NCBI RefSeq assembly: GCF_050947875.1
Contig: NC_134569.1
Location: forward strand, 208,000,127-208,064,126
Length of the DNA stretch: 64,000 nt
Origin: Dermacentor variabilis
Taxonomy: Eukaryota; Arthropoda; Arachnida; Ixodida; Ixodidae
Direction of reading: 5' to 3'
In this document: positions 10,366 to 21,805 of the stretch, piece by piece
How the letters are laid out: the number at the start of each line of letters is the position of its first letter
Position numbering within the stretch: the stretch's first letter is position 1
Notes under the pieces: generated by a model
Database searches by the model: none
Told to the model about the DNA's origin: nothing
What the model saw: the letters and a program-made list of their open reading frames with translations, nothing else
Made by a program: the position numbers and the translations under genes

Positions 10366-10565
10366 GGCACACAATAATAATCGTTGTGTCTTATCTGTAT
10401 TTCTTTTCTTTAACACCGCGAGCCCGGTACTCCCCAGTAACGAATGGCATTCGCGTTATCAGCATGACATATCATTCCCGACAGGAAAGTAGTGGGCGTG
10501 GCGTTTTCAAGAAAGGAAACGCAAGCAATTGAAGGCAGATGACGATTATCGTTGTGTGGCAGATA
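10366..10565. mobile_element. Short palindromic MITE, copy 1
   Basis: The ends are inverted: ggcacacaataataatcgtt on the left, cgattatcgttgtgtggca on the right. The core (ttctttaacaccgcgagcccggtac, cattcccgacaggaaagtag) is found inverted at 37834-38025, about 70% alike by eye. It has no coding capacity. Confidence 0.6.
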
Positions 10566-11219
10566 TAGACCCCAAGGGGTGTACCTTTGCGTAAGAGTGT
10601 GATATAGGTGGGGCAACGTGAAAATGTTTGCTTTAGTAAAACATACTTCCACACTGCATGCGCCTTACCTGAGAAAAATAAAAAACGAAGTGGTGGCTAA
10701 ATTCGGCGCGGTGGTGCTGGAAACGCGGATGCATGGTCGTTGTGGCAAAACCAGACTCGCAATTTTATCGATCAGCAAGAGAAAACACTAGAGTGTCCCT
10801 TGCTACGGTGGCTGCAGCGCCCGTTTCAAGCTATTAACAGAACAGTATTAATAGCAAGGTTAGTTCATTCGTGCTTCTGGCAACAAAACATCGCCAACTA
10901 TCTGCAGATCAACCGCAACAATAGTAATTTAGTTCAGTGCACACTGCGAAGGTGCACCAAAAGAAATTTCGTGTGTTGCATGTCGTGCATTTTACTTTAA
11001 TTACGGTCAAAACAGCAACGCGTAGGAAAGTTTCAGGTGACGCTGCAAACCGTGCCACCTGTCGGCGTCGACACGAAGTGCGTCAAGCTCTGCCGCGATG
11101 TGAGCGCACTGTAACTCTTCTAGTAGACTGTAGTTTTGACCGTGAATTCTTTCTCTCTGTTCTGCCGCCTTGCAAAACGGCATCATCGGCGCGGTTGAGC
11201 CGCTATTAGCATTTTTCCG

Positions 11220-11475
11220 CGATGCAATGCGGAGCGCTGATTGGCCAGAGCAACGCGTTCAAATCCCGCGGGCTAAAGCGCGCCTGCCATTGGCTGCCGC
11301 GTGGGCGGCGGCGGCTGCTCCCTTTGATGCCGCGCCAGCCGCGCTCGTGTCGTTGTTGCCCCTTGCTCTGTCCGCCTCAATGTGAGCTTGCGAGCTGCTC
11401 ATCACCTTGCACTATCTTTTAGATTATTTTCTCAGCTTTTTTTTTTTTTTTCGCTAGTTCTTCGCTGCACGCGAT
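11220..11475 (+). promoter_or_regulatory. GC-rich promoter-like block with CCAAT and GC boxes
   Basis: attggcc (11242) and attggct (11290) CCAAT-type boxes and gtgggcgg (11303) lie upstream of an ATG with a following splice donor. CpG density is much higher than in neighbouring DNA. This may be the promoter of the transposon that starts at 9146. Confidence 0.35.
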
Positions 11476-11534
11476 GCCAGCAAAGCCCAATACAGTGCAG
11501 ATGTTCGGTGCACGGGAGCGCGATATGCGTCTTG
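11474..11534 (+). CDS. Possible first coding exon after the promoter-like block
   Basis: An ATG at 11474 opens MPAKPNTVQMFGARERDMRL and runs into CTT|GTAAGA, a reasonable donor. No downstream exon was recognised. It could be the first exon of a lost or deleted transposon gene. Support is only the CCAAT/GC-box context plus the donor. Confidence 0.25.
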
Positions 11535-12289
11535 TAAGAGCATTGAACTTCCTATCTTCGGCAGCGAGTGCCGACTGCGTAGGCACTTTTCAGCGGCGGA
11601 ACTGTGCTGTCAGCTGTCGCCAGTCGAAAATCTGACACATTGAGTGTACCTGGAGCCGCAAGAGTTAACTATAAGCTCCGCAGGAGTTTTCTAAAAAAAA
11701 ACATGGGTTCAACTTTAAGGCCTGTTTTCTCGGAATGGATTTTTTAGCTAGTAGTGGTGCTGGGAAAGGCGATATCTCAAGAACCGCTCTTCAGATTTGT
11801 GTGCCGTTTTTTTTTATTATGTTCCTGAATGACGTTGCCAGGGCGTAACAGGCTTCTTTTTTTGAAAGCTGGTGCAGTTAAATTATAATAAGCAATTCAT
11901 TTTTGATGAATGTGGTCATTACTGGCAACATCAACTTCAAGGTTGTTTTAAAATTTTTTGGAGAGGAAATTAAAGAAAAGGGCTCTTTAGCCCCCTGGGA
12001 TATCTATCAAGGGATCATCACAGTGAATTTCAGCTTCCTACGATGTCCTGGCATTTCTCCAGGCTCTTCCTCAAGCATATACATGAGCCACCTAGTTAGA
12101 CCTCAATAACTAAAACAAATAAAAAGCTACAAGGAATGACATGGCAGGCTATCAACATCGCTATGCAGCTGACCTCAAAGGCTGTCACTCGCACTCGCCT
12201 GCACTTCCTTAAATTAAATGTGACTACGTACGTTTGATACGACGTACGACTACGTACACGGGTCTCCAAAAGAAAAGTAGACACTAACG

Positions 12290-12962
12290 TATCAAGAAAG
12301 GGGTCAGGCAAGGAAACACAATCTCTCCAATGCTATTCACTGCATGCTTGGAAGACGTATTCAAGCTATTAAACTGGGATGGCTTAGGAGTGAGGATCAA
12401 CGGCAAACATCTCAGCAACCTATGGTTTGCAGATAACTTTGTCCTGTTCAGCAACACTGAGGGACGAATTAAAATAAATAATGAAAAACAGAAAAACAAT
12501 AAACAATAAACAGAGAAAGTGTAAGAGTGGGGTTGACGATTAATATGCAGAAGATAAAGATTATGTTCAATAGCCTGGCAAGGGAACAAGAGTTCAAGAT
12601 CGCCAGTCAGCCTCTAGAGTCTGTAAAGCAGTATGTTTATCTAGGTCAATTATTCACAGGGGACCCTGATCATGAGAAGAAAACTTACAGAAGAATAAAA
12701 ATGGGTTGGAATGCATATGGCAGGCATTGCCAGATCCTGACTGGAAGCTTCTCAGTGTCATTGAAAAGAAAGGTGTACAATGACTGCACTCTACCGGTGG
12801 TAACATATGGGGCAGAAACTTGGAGGTTGACAAAGCCAAAGAACAAGTTAAGGACTGCGCAAAGAGCGATGGAATGAAAAATGCTAGGCGCAGCATTGAG
12901 AGAAAGGAAGAGAGTGGTGTGGACCAGAGAGTGAACGCTTATAGCCTATATTCTAATTGACA
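12290..12962 (+). pseudogene. RTE-type LINE reverse transcriptase, part 1
   Basis: RQGNTISPMLFTACLEDVFK (RT block 4) is followed by LSNLWFADNFVLFSNTEGRI. The catalytic FADD is FADN, so the second catalytic Asp is lost. An insert of A-rich sequence (about 12470-12510) shifts the frame. It then continues with GLTINMQKIKIMF, YVYLGQLFTGD, RRIKMGWNAYGRH and VVTYGAETWRLTK. The N-terminal endonuclease half is absent (5' truncation). The element resumes at 13857 after a nested insertion. Confidence 0.75.
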
Positions 12963-12966
12963 TTAA

Positions 12967-13852
12967 CCCTTTGAGGGTCGATTGTTTTCACCATATGCGA
13001 CCGCCAAGGGTCGATTTTTTTATTGCAGATTCCGATTCTTCTTAGGGATTTATTTCGAAAAAAATTACTGTAATTTTTCTAGGGTGACCGTAAAGTAAGA
13101 AAAAAATATATTGCGTTGGTATATATGCACTCTTCATTCATGAATAACAACAATAAAAAAAGGAAATAAACTTCTCAGAATAAAAAATTTGATGCATTTT
13201 TATGCACATAGTTCAAGGGTTTGAAATCCGCACACGAGAATATTTTGCAAACCTCAAATGTTCCTGCTCTTACACTAATACGTACGTCCATAGCGTAATC
13301 GAACTGCGTAGGTGCACGCACTCAAGAAAACTGTTTGGTTGTGTGCCCATCAAAACAGCAACACGTGTGACAAACTTCCGCTAATCTTCATCTTATCGCC
13401 AACCAGCTAGGGCAATTAGTTTTTGCGAGTCTTAAAAAAAAGAAAAATGAAAACACATGCATGGCGGCATCCTTCCTATGCGCACCCGTGATCACTAAAC
13501 GAGCGAGAAACAAGCAGTCGCCCTTTGAGTGGTTAGGAACGAGATAGCCATCAGTTTCGCAAGCGCAAAATATGCCGAAACCGCCCGCAAAACAAAATCC
13601 AAACGGTCGCCCGCCCGCGTGCATGCCAATGCGCGAGCGGTGGTATATAGACGCGCAGGAGTGAACCGAGAGAGGGAGGTGCGCAAAAGAAATTCCCTGT
13701 ATCTCCACATAGTGGCAGCACATGACAGAAAAGAAAAAGTTAGGAAATTGGCGTGCTTTTTAAACATACAGACGGCGCCGTAAATATACGGCATCGACCA
13801 TTTTCGGACTTGTTCGCGGCGCCGTATATTTATGTCATTGGCCGTCAAAGGG
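12967..13852 (+). mobile_element. piggyBac-like non-autonomous element, TTAA-flanked
   Basis: It is bounded by TTAA at 12963-12966 and 13853-13856. Terminal repeats are inverted: ccctttgagggtcgattg on the left, and ccctttgacggccaatgac on the reverse of the right. At 886 bp it has no transposase. It splits the RTE LINE cleanly: removing the element and one TTAA restores the LINE frame (GAC ATT AAG AGA). TTAA targets and CCCTTTG-type ends are typical of piggyBac-like elements. Confidence 0.8.
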
Positions 13853-13856
13853 TTAA

Positions 13857-14105
13857 GAGAAAAATATGAAGCTGGGCAGGCCATCTAATGCGTAGGATGG
13901 ATAACTGGTGGACCATAGAGTTATAGAATGGGTGCCAAGAGAAGGGAAGCGCAGTTGAGCACAGCAGAAAACTAGGCGGGGTGATGAAATTAGGAAATTT
14001 GCAGGCACAAGTTGGAATCGGTTGCCACAGGACAGGGGTAATTTGAGACTGCAGGAAGAGGCCTTCATCCTGTAGTGCACATAAAAATGGGCTGATGATG
14101 ATGAC
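13857..14105 (+). pseudogene. RTE-type LINE, part 2 and 3' tail
   Basis: This is the C-terminal end of the RTE ORF. It codes for a tail like 'WAGHLMRR.DNRW....EW.PR', then 'KFAGTSWNRLPQDRG' in shifting frames, and ends in gctgatgatgatgac, the (TGA)n-like tail usual for these LINEs. Several stops and frameshifts are present. Confidence 0.7.
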
Positions 14106-14155
14106 ATACATGGGTATATTTTAACATGTTATGCTGAATTATTATTTAGCTGCAG

Positions 14156-14274
14156 AGGTGCACTGTTTGCCTTGTATTCCAAATGGGCAGCAAGTGGAGG
14201 CCTCTTCGACAAAGCAGCGTGAACAACTGCCTCATTCACCTACCAATGGTGTCAGTACTGGCATCGGCATTCCT
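14156..14274 (+). CDS. Candidate plus-strand exon, unidentified
   Basis: Acceptor ttatttagctgcag and donor ATTCCT|GTGAGA bracket an open frame: EVHCLPCIPNGQQVEASSTK, then QREQLPHSPTNGVSTGIGIP. It lies directly after a LINE tail and runs antisense to the host gene. It has no recognisable domain and no partner exon was found. It may equally be chance. Confidence 0.2.
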
Positions 14275-14856
14275 GTGAGAAAACTACGTTCTCTAAACGA
14301 AGGATCATACATGCAATGTCCTAATTTATTTCTACTTTACAGAACACATGAATTGTGTGCCTGAAGAGAGTAAGAATGATACCGTGTATACTTGTGCAAT
14401 GGCTGCAGATCTTTTTCTGAGATTTAAGGTGGAAATTGGGGGTGCGGCCATTACACAGAGGAAAATGATTTTTTTTTTCGTAAATATATTTAGTGGTATT
14501 TGCCTTTATTGAACTACAGTACTCGCTTGTACTGGCTCTGGCTATTCTTGCTTCTTCCCGTAGTACGTCACCTGCCGGTTGGAATAAATTGTGACGCCCC
14601 ACAGACCAGCGACGGCAGCGTCTCGGAGACAACCACTAAATCTTGGAAGCTGTGCTTTTGTTACCTGGAAGCCCCGAAAACTCATCACGGCTGCTTTGTT
14701 TTGCTGCTGATTAAAAAAAAAAAAAATTCACAGTTCCACCCGAAAGGCAAAGCACCAATTGCGATAGAAAATTAGTAGACAGCTATACAAAGTAAGGATA
14801 GTAGTTTCATCGGCCATATAAACTTGTAAACATTCACTTACTAACTAATTTAACAA

Positions 14857-15010
14857 TGATAGAATATGTAAGCGTGACTCAACAAAGACGTAGAGAGAAA
14901 CAGACACACAGAGACAGTGCTGTCTTTGCATGTCTGCTTCTTCCTACTACGTCCTTGTTCAGTCAAGCTTAGCCATTCTATCATGTACTCAAACGAACTA
15001 GCCCGCCAAC
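14857..15010. mobile_element. Penelope-like terminal fragment in fold-back arrangement
   Basis: The left arm (tgatagaatatgtaagcgtg.., 14858) is inverted at the right (..ttagccattctatcatgt, ending near 14988). Between them lies acagagacagtgctgtct. It is followed by aactagcccgccaac, which recurs at 59770-59790 in the same context. Inverted terminal sequences of this kind are common in Penelope-like elements. Confidence 0.5.
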
Positions 15011-15064
15011 ATGTTTTAACTAAATTAACCAGCACGGTGTCATGGGCACACAGGTAAACATGAA

Positions 15065-15310
15065 CACATCTGCTCAATGAGCTCAGAAACTTGCTGTTGA
15101 AATTCTGGGGTGAGGAATCATGGCAGCAGCAAGTGAATTGACCTTCATGCATGTCTCACTTCAACACGAACAAAACGTCGAAAGCACCACATCTGCTCGA
15201 TGAGCTAAGAAACTTGCTGCCGAAATTCTGGAGTGAGGAATCGTGGCAGCAGCAAGTGAATTGACCTTCATGCATGTCTCACTTCAACACGAACAAAACG
15301 TCGAAAGCAC
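15065..15310 (+). repeat. Tandem duplication, 2 x 123 bp
   Basis: Units 15065-15187 and 15188-15310 are nearly identical, with only a handful of differences, so the event is recent relative to the other repeats. No coding content. Confidence 0.9.
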
Positions 15311-15908
15311 AGCGCATATGAAGCTAGTGGCACTAAGCGCACTCTGCAAACATTGCAGATAGCTTTGAAGATGAGGCTCGTACAGGCATGCACTTTGGCC
15401 CTGTTGCAGATCGCTTTCAAGACACACAAGCGCCGGCGACGCGTCCCTATGGCGTCCACCAAAGGCGTCTACTACAGGGTCTGCGATTTGTGTGGCCAAT
15501 GCCGTAGTAGACACCGCGGTTGTCTCCCCTGTGTATGAAGCGGCAGGCGAAGAGGTACCCCAGAAGCCGCCGGAGAAGAACACCCTTCCTCCCTCGCCTG
15601 AACCCCCTGCCTCCCATGCAACAGGAAAGGGCACGCGAGATTGAACCGCATTTGCTGGCTAACCCTTACACGGTTTCACTCATGGAACCTCCCAGCCACG
15701 GCAGAAATGTGCCTGGAGTGTCCACATAATTGCTATCGCAATAAAAGCTTCAGAATTCTCACACCACACAACAGATTACACAGCCAACTTTCTAAAAAAT
15801 GAAAGGTGCGACTTATACACAGGTAATTTCGAAATATATATCTTTTGTGAATTTTTTTTACAAAGTTCTGGGTGTGGCCTTTACACAGGTGCAGCCAATA
15901 CACGAGTA
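15311..15908. other. Unassigned stretch between tandem repeat and Tigger copy
   Basis: A moderately GC-rich segment (15400-15730) has open frames on both strands but no motif, splice context or family resemblance. It may belong to the Penelope-like element on its left. Confidence 0.3.
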
Positions 15909-16830
15909 CAGTGGAATCCACTTATAGCAATAACCAAGTGTCACGAAAATGCCATTTTTCGAACCAATAATTGTTATAACCGGGTCGCATGAAAAAAAAA
16001 CCAACATAGGGGGATGGCAGAGCTGCTGCTAGAAAACTATAATGGCGGGGAGGCCCAGTGCCCCTCTCCACCCCCTTCCTACATTCAGCTGCAGATTGTG
16101 TTCAGTCATTCAAACTGTTCAAATCTGCTTCCTGCACACTCTGATGGCATGTAACAAGCCACGACTGTCGGCTCTTAAGAATGGCACTGCTATAACAACT
16201 GCAAAGAGCTGCAAGCTCAGGCTGCAAGCTGCATGCGAGCTCCACTGAGGTATCACTCTGAAAATGCAAGAAGGTTGTTGCGGCAGCCTGTCAGCTCAAG
16301 ATATCCAGGAGAAATGCTGGAGTGATATTGCCACAAGCATCTTGCCACGTACTTCTCGCTGGCTTGCACGACAAAACTCCATGTCCGTTGGCCTTGCTTG
16401 TTTTACACGAAGCTAGCTGACATACTTCTGTGCAGCAGAAGGTTCCTCACAAAAACGAAGCTCTGGAGGGACTGAATCATCTGCCGGGCCTCCTGTGAGA
16501 ACAATGGTGAGGCAGCCTGCCCTGCCATCCCTGCCGTCGTCGCTATCCGATGCAAGCATGTTTGCAACGAATGCATCATCGGTTAGAAGCACTTCATTTC
16601 CAAATATATATAGCAGTGCACTTTCTTTTCACCGGCAATATCATGCATTGCCAATGATCAGTGGGTGGATCAGCCATCTTCCCTTTCAGCAATGAGCAAA
16701 CGAGGCTAAGAAACCACATGGCCAGGAACGACTTCGACGCAACCGACAAACACGAGCACGAACGACTTGATCAGCAGAACTGCACAGAATGAGGAGCCAG
16801 CGAGCGTTATGGACAAGTGTCTCATTTCAG
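15909..16830 (-). mobile_element. Internally deleted pogo/Tigger-like element
   Basis: The left terminal repeat cagtggaatccacttatagc follows TA (15907-15908). The transposase N-terminus is on the minus strand near 16680-16570 (ILPVKRKCTAIY), followed by an Asp-rich stretch and a Gly/Pro-rich tail. The DDE core is absent. The block 16560-16790 matches 5840-6060 inverted. The right end is not clear. Confidence 0.6.
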
Positions 16831-17018
16831 GAATCACGAGCCATTTGTATGCAGGCGCAATTACAAGCAGGTGCAAGAGAGAAAATCTGGAGGCTTTCAC
16901 TTTCTGAAAAGCTCAGCAGCGCTACACTATAGCCACTAAGATACTGTGGCACCTGAGGCACCAGTGGAGGGTTTCATATTTCTGTTTCAACTACAGGGGC
17001 GGGACTGTCCAAAGTCAT

Positions 17019-17170
17019 TTTGGAGCAATTTTTGGAGCAAGTGAATTTCCATGTTGGAGCAGTCTGGAGCAGACGAAATTGGATTTTGGAGCAATTTGGA
17101 GTAGACTAAATTTCATTTTAGAGCCATTTGGAGCAGATAAAATTTCATTTTGGAGCGCTTTGGAGCTGGC
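17019..17170 (+). repeat. Minisatellite, units of about 38 bp
   Basis: About four imperfect units built on 'tttggagcaatttggagcag' and 'taaatttcatt'. Confidence 0.8.
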
Positions 17171-17217
17171 CAATGTGAATGTTGGTGGAATAACGAAATA
17201 TGGTAGTGCACTTAGAA

Positions 17218-17352
17218 ACAACAACGAAACACAGAATAAACCAACACAAAGCGTGCAGTAGAAGCACACTTTGTAGCTATAGAGAAACAACGAAGAAACA
17301 CAGAATAAACCAACATGAAGCATGCAGTAGAAGCACATTTTGTAGCTATAGT
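17218..17352 (+). repeat. Tandem duplication, 2 x ~68 bp
   Basis: 'gaaacacagaataaaccaac' and 'gcagtagaagcaca.tttgtagctatag' occur twice in the same order. Confidence 0.85.
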
Positions 17353-17589
17353 GTACTAGAATACAGATGAGTGAGTCAAGCGGCAGCATGGCACATGCTT
17401 TTCTGTAAAGCCGAAAACATTGGTGACACTACGATCGAAATATATATTTCTGCCCCAACCATCATGATAGCAGAAAATGTTGTCAGCCTGGGTCCGTATA
17501 AGATAAAGCTACTGTAATCTGTTTTTATTGTGACAACAACTATATGGACACTCCAGGCACATTTCTGCTGTCGCAGCGATGTTTAATAT

Positions 17590-17780
17590 GAAGTCCTGGG
17601 GCGATAACATCGTCGCCACACGCCGTATGCTGTATGTGTGAGTAAAAGCATGCGAGGGTGAGCCAATGATGGCGGCTCAATCTATCTCATGCGCGCTAGG
17701 AAGGAAAGTGGGGAGGAAGCGCGCGTGTTCCATCGCACTCAAGGCACTGGTGGGGGAGGGGAGGCAGGGTTCACGTGTGC
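17590..17780 (+). repeat. Dispersed GC-rich repeat, copy 1
   Basis: 'cgcatgctgtatgtg.gag', 'gtgagccaa.gatggcggctca' and 'ggaggaagcgcgcgtgttcc' match 55883-56045 in the same orientation and order. No open frame is shared. Confidence 0.6.
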
Positions 17781-17929
17781 TGGCCACTTGTTGGAAGCGC
17801 ATAAATGTCCAGCGTTAGTAGCACTAAAATTATGAGAAACTGTGCAGGAGGCACCGTCGCGCAGTGTGCGGAATGTGAATGGCTGCACTCTTTTTCGGAG
17901 AACGAATCTGTCGCTGTTCATGGCCGCTG

Positions 17930-18055
17930 TCATAGCCCGCATGACAAAGTCGTTCTGACCCAGCATGGCGCAATTTAGGTCAATTTTCTGTTTGGCACAG
18001 TTCGGCGCAGCAATTCGCATTTGTATCAAAATGGCGCAATTGGCGCAAGTTCCAT
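17930..18055 (+). repeat. Short degenerate repeat of 'atggcgcaatt'
   Basis: The phrase atggcgcaatt(t/g)g occurs at about 17964 and 18032, with related ggcacagttcggcgcag between them. It is a decayed minisatellite-like tract. Confidence 0.4.
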
Positions 18056-18303
18056 CCCTGCAACCACCTTGAGTTATATAATGTGCACCCGGAGCTTGGT
18101 ACACAAGCACTCTTCCACTGCACCTCCAACAGAATTCTGTCATAACCCCGGACACCGCCACTGTCACAATGGTTACAGGAACAGTGGGTACAAGAAATCG
18201 TACATTCTGATCAAATACTTATCGGAAAGCCACAACAAAGGCAACTGCTCGGCACCTAAGCACAGGATGGGGTCCTAGAGAGAATGCTGAAGTCAACACC
18301 CAC

Positions 18304-18432
18304 CTTGCGTCCAACGTGCCTCAGAAAAAGTGGCGACACTCGCGTGGCCTTGAGCAGCAACACCTTCTCGACATTGTCCACTGGTACCCAGGGCTCTCTG
18401 GGCCACCTGTACTTCAATTCCGCCAGCTGCCT
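18304..18432 (-). CDS. Internal coding exon of the minus-strand host gene
   Basis: This is a 129-bp exon with acceptor ctctgttgtag and donor CGCAAG|GTGGGT, phase 0 at both ends. It encodes 43 residues: RQLAELKYRWPREPWVPVD followed by a hydrophobic LLLKA and SPLFLRHVGRK. A second frame is also open, but only this one keeps phase with the exons on either side and has ordinary composition. The WP-rich style matches the preceding exon (RQWPWVPGRRP), which supports membership of the same protein. Function unknown. Confidence 0.6.
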
Positions 18433-19358
18433 CTACAACAGAGCCAAAACGATATAATTCAGCCAACTCAAGAGGCTACCAGCTTGTAGTTTGCAACATA
18501 AAGGCAAGAAACCACGTAACCACGGAGGAAGATAAATAGGAGTGCCAACTCAAATATCATGCACTGCATTTAGCGCATTTAACTAATGCCCTGGCAACAT
18601 GCTGGAGTCAACTTTTTAGAGCACTCCTTCCTCACTTCTTTTTCTGGAAGCTTGCAGTTCTAAATACGCATGCGGCGTGTAAGCGCACCGCATGTACATT
18701 TATGCAAAGGCAGGGCAGCAAGGAAAACGTGTGCACAAGAACAAATGGTGCCAGCCAGACCATGACAGCGATAACATGAAATGCATGTCATCAAAGTTTG
18801 TCAGCTGATTACCTTGCAGTTGGAAAAAGATGTAGTGGGCCATTGGTGGTGCCCATGAGCATACTGTGTTGTCAGCACTGTGAGTGGGCCATAAGCCAGC
18901 CTGCTCACTCTTACTTCTCAGTCATGAGTGTAACCCCCAAATGCAGAAATCTAACTTGGATCGTGCTTGGACTTGATGAAGTCGGCCCGAAGCAAGAGGC
19001 GAACTTCAAAGCGCCCAAGTCGGCTTTTGCATTTCATAGACGCTCAAGCTGACTTGTTTCGTGAAGTCAAGACTGTGCTTCAATCCAAAAGCAGGTTGCT
19101 CATCTGTGTTCGTGGTTAACAATAAATTTATTAGCGTAAGGCACGCTGTACAGCAAAAAAAAATATGTATCTTTCCAAATTTCTGGAAGGGCATAAGTGC
19201 TGAAGTATAGTTTGGGTAAATTTATTCCATCTGGCTACGTCCGCTGCTGCGATGGGCAGTGTTGCTTGCGAAAAGCGCACGTTCCCGGCGGGTTTAAGTG
19301 GTCTTCAAATTTTGGTGTCTTGGCATGCTTTTTGAGTTGCAGGTTTCACCATTATTTA
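18433..19358. other. Intron sequence with traces of repeats
   Basis: 18850-18945 ('ggccataagccagcctgctcac', 'cttacttctcagtcatgagtg') matches 24826-24872 beside the minisatellite. 18935-18960 (atgcagaaatctaacttgga) matches the reverse of 24740-24760. No gene was recognised. Confidence 0.4.
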
Positions 19359-20111
19359 GGGGGAGATGAGGGTCCTGAAAACTTTTTTATTTTTCTACAT
19401 ACGTTGCTTAAATTTTGTGTGGAGATATATTGTAGAATGCTGATTTCAGATATGTGTTTTGATTTAAAGTATCTCACTTGGAAGAAAAGATATGACAGAA
19501 TACAATACTTCTAACTAGGTCATTTCTTACGGACCTTTTTGATAACTTCTCATTAAAATAAAGTGTTTTTAAGAATATGTAGACATTTCCAAAGGCCCAC
19601 TGCATATCCTAAAGCTAAGCAAACACCAACAAAGTAATTGTGATTATCACAAATAAACTGCAAAGTTCGGAAAAAAAAACAATCTGGCAGCAATTAGCCT
19701 AGATTTGATCTAATTTATAATCTATCACATTTAAGAAGAAATGAAAAGCTTTAGGATATAGCCGAGATATTACTAAAAAAAATGATGCCTAGTTCACTGA
19801 AATCAGTTGACGTAAACATCATCAAAACTTCCGTAAGACAAAAGCACTTGACGAAAAAAAGAAAGCTGAGAAAATTGCATTTCAATTTTTTTAAAGTTTT
19901 ACTGCCACTAGCCCTTTTGTCTATTAAACAAATGGAAAACCTTAGGGCTCTAACATGTTGCCCAAGTGTTGCTGAGCACAAGAACACAAAATTTACCGAA
20001 ATCAATTCATGGAAACTTTATCAAACCTTTCATAAGGCGAAGGGACTTGACCAAAAAAAAAAAAGGAATACCCAGACAGTCACTTTCAAGTTCTTGAATG
20101 CTCTCACAAGT

Positions 20112-21728
20112 TCACACAAGACCTAGGCAGTAGTCTTGCGTTCTGTCAGGCTTGTGCTTCTTGGCCATTCTCTTCTTCATCTTTACAGGCTCTTGTTGAC
20201 CTTTCTTAGACCTGTAAAGCTTTTGTTTATCCTTTTCAAGGCTCCTTCGAATGAGGGAGCTGCCAGGACTATAGCCAAGCTGCACTGCAACAGCCTTGCT
20301 GGTTTGTGTCATTCCCTGATTGTAGCGTGACACTGCTTCAGCAACACCCCTTTCCACAGCCAGCAATGAGTCGTGTCTGTTTTTGGAGCTTTGGGTCCAG
20401 ATCACAGAGTGCAGGCACTCAATGGCATTTTGTGTCATGCCATCACTGCAGCGCTGTAAGAGGGCCTGGTCGCCTAGCTTTGCAATGACTGGCTCTAGAG
20501 CATTGCAAATAAACCTTGGCAGAGGATTTTTATGCAGTGGTGGCTCCTCTTAGTTGGCAAGGACATGGTTGAAGAAGCACCAGGAGTCATCACCTTCAGG
20601 ATAATGAGTGTGATCAGGCGATTCGTCCGTTGAAGTCATGTGCAACAGCATTGCAGGAATGTCATGTCTGTGGCTCCTCAGAGCATACCCATAATAGTTT
20701 ATCTTTTTTATTTTATCCTGGGTAAGTCTCCCCTTTCCACCAAGAGACTCTCCTTGGGCTTTTTTCTTCTCCACCAAGGTGCGAAGGGCTGTCCCCATTC
20801 GCTTATGGACATGGTTCAGACAGTCTTTTTTTTTTTCAATGTCCAAGTATCCGTAGATGCTGTCTTCAGTCAGTGCATGAAAAGTGCGGCTATCGCCATC
20901 AGACAGAATCGTTGTGTAGCGCAGCCCATTCTTCTGCAGGGACCGCCTGAACAGGATCAGCGCTGCTTGTGTCTCCATCCGTCCGCCATTGCAGTCAATG
21001 TTTTTTTGACACTTGTGGGTCATAGCCCAGTCACCGTAGCCATCATCATCGGGATCAGGTGCTCCTTGGCAGCCACGGCAATACCGAGAAAGGACAACAT
21101 GGTCCAGCACCAGGCCTGTGTAAAGTTCAATAATGCACCCCACAGCTATGTTAGAATTGTGGCCACGGGTTTTCCAGGTGCCATCAAAAATGACGTCCAC
21201 ATGTCCTACAGGGTTGAGGAAGTCCTTGTAGACGGTTCTGACTACTTCCACGCTTGCTGCCCCTGTGGCTGTAGCTACTGTCTGGCAAGCTCGCACCGTG
21301 TGTCCCCTGAAGGTCTTGTGGTGAAGGCCCCGGGGGGAGACATTCAGGGTGGCACAAAAGTCCGCGAGGGCTGTCACTCCTTTCCCTATACTTTGTATTC
21401 CTTTCATTGCCCTGAAGTTGACCTCAAAGGGCGCGATGTTTGATGCTCCGGTGACTCGTGGGGACGAAAAGTGCTGCTCCGCGAAATCGCAACTTGACCA
21501 CGTGAGCAGTAGCCTCACCACTAGGCCGTACTGTTTCTCATTGCCCTTTTTGAGCTCGATAGTAGCCATCCCACACTTGCTGCACGTTGTGGACACAAAA
21601 AGCGTTTGCAAAACTTTCATGTCCACAATGATGTACTCCGTGCCGCGATCGTCGTCGTCACTCACCGCGCCGACGCCTAAAAGCTCGAACTTCCAAGTCA
21701 CACACTTTTTTGTCAAGGAAGACTTCAT
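20112..21728 (-). pseudogene. Mutator-like (Kolobok-type) transposase, one in-frame stop
   Basis: About 539 codons read through with a single TAA (20552-20550). The protein starts MKSSLTKKCVTWKFELLG. It has FVSTTCSKCG (zinc-type CxxC), then PRVTGASNIAPFEVNFRAM, VGHVDVIFDGTWKTRGHN (first Asp motif) and DHVVLSRYCRGCQG. Next come YTTILSDGDSRTFHALTED (second Asp motif), KDCLNHVHKRMGTALR and ECLHSVIWTQSSKNRHDS near the end. This order matches the Mutator-like transposase domain common in arthropod genomes. The motifs that look catalytic are all present. After the stop, the frame continues uninterrupted to 20112. Confidence 0.85.
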
Positions 21729-21805
21729 GTTGTCTGCACGTTTTTCGCGCTCCGCACACTAAGCCTCCGTGTGAAATGATGTGTCGATGTGATGCGCACG
21801 CGAGC

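Noticed and set aside
20640..21443. 267-codon plus-strand open frame
   Set aside because: It is the shadow of the transposase on the other strand and has no family features.
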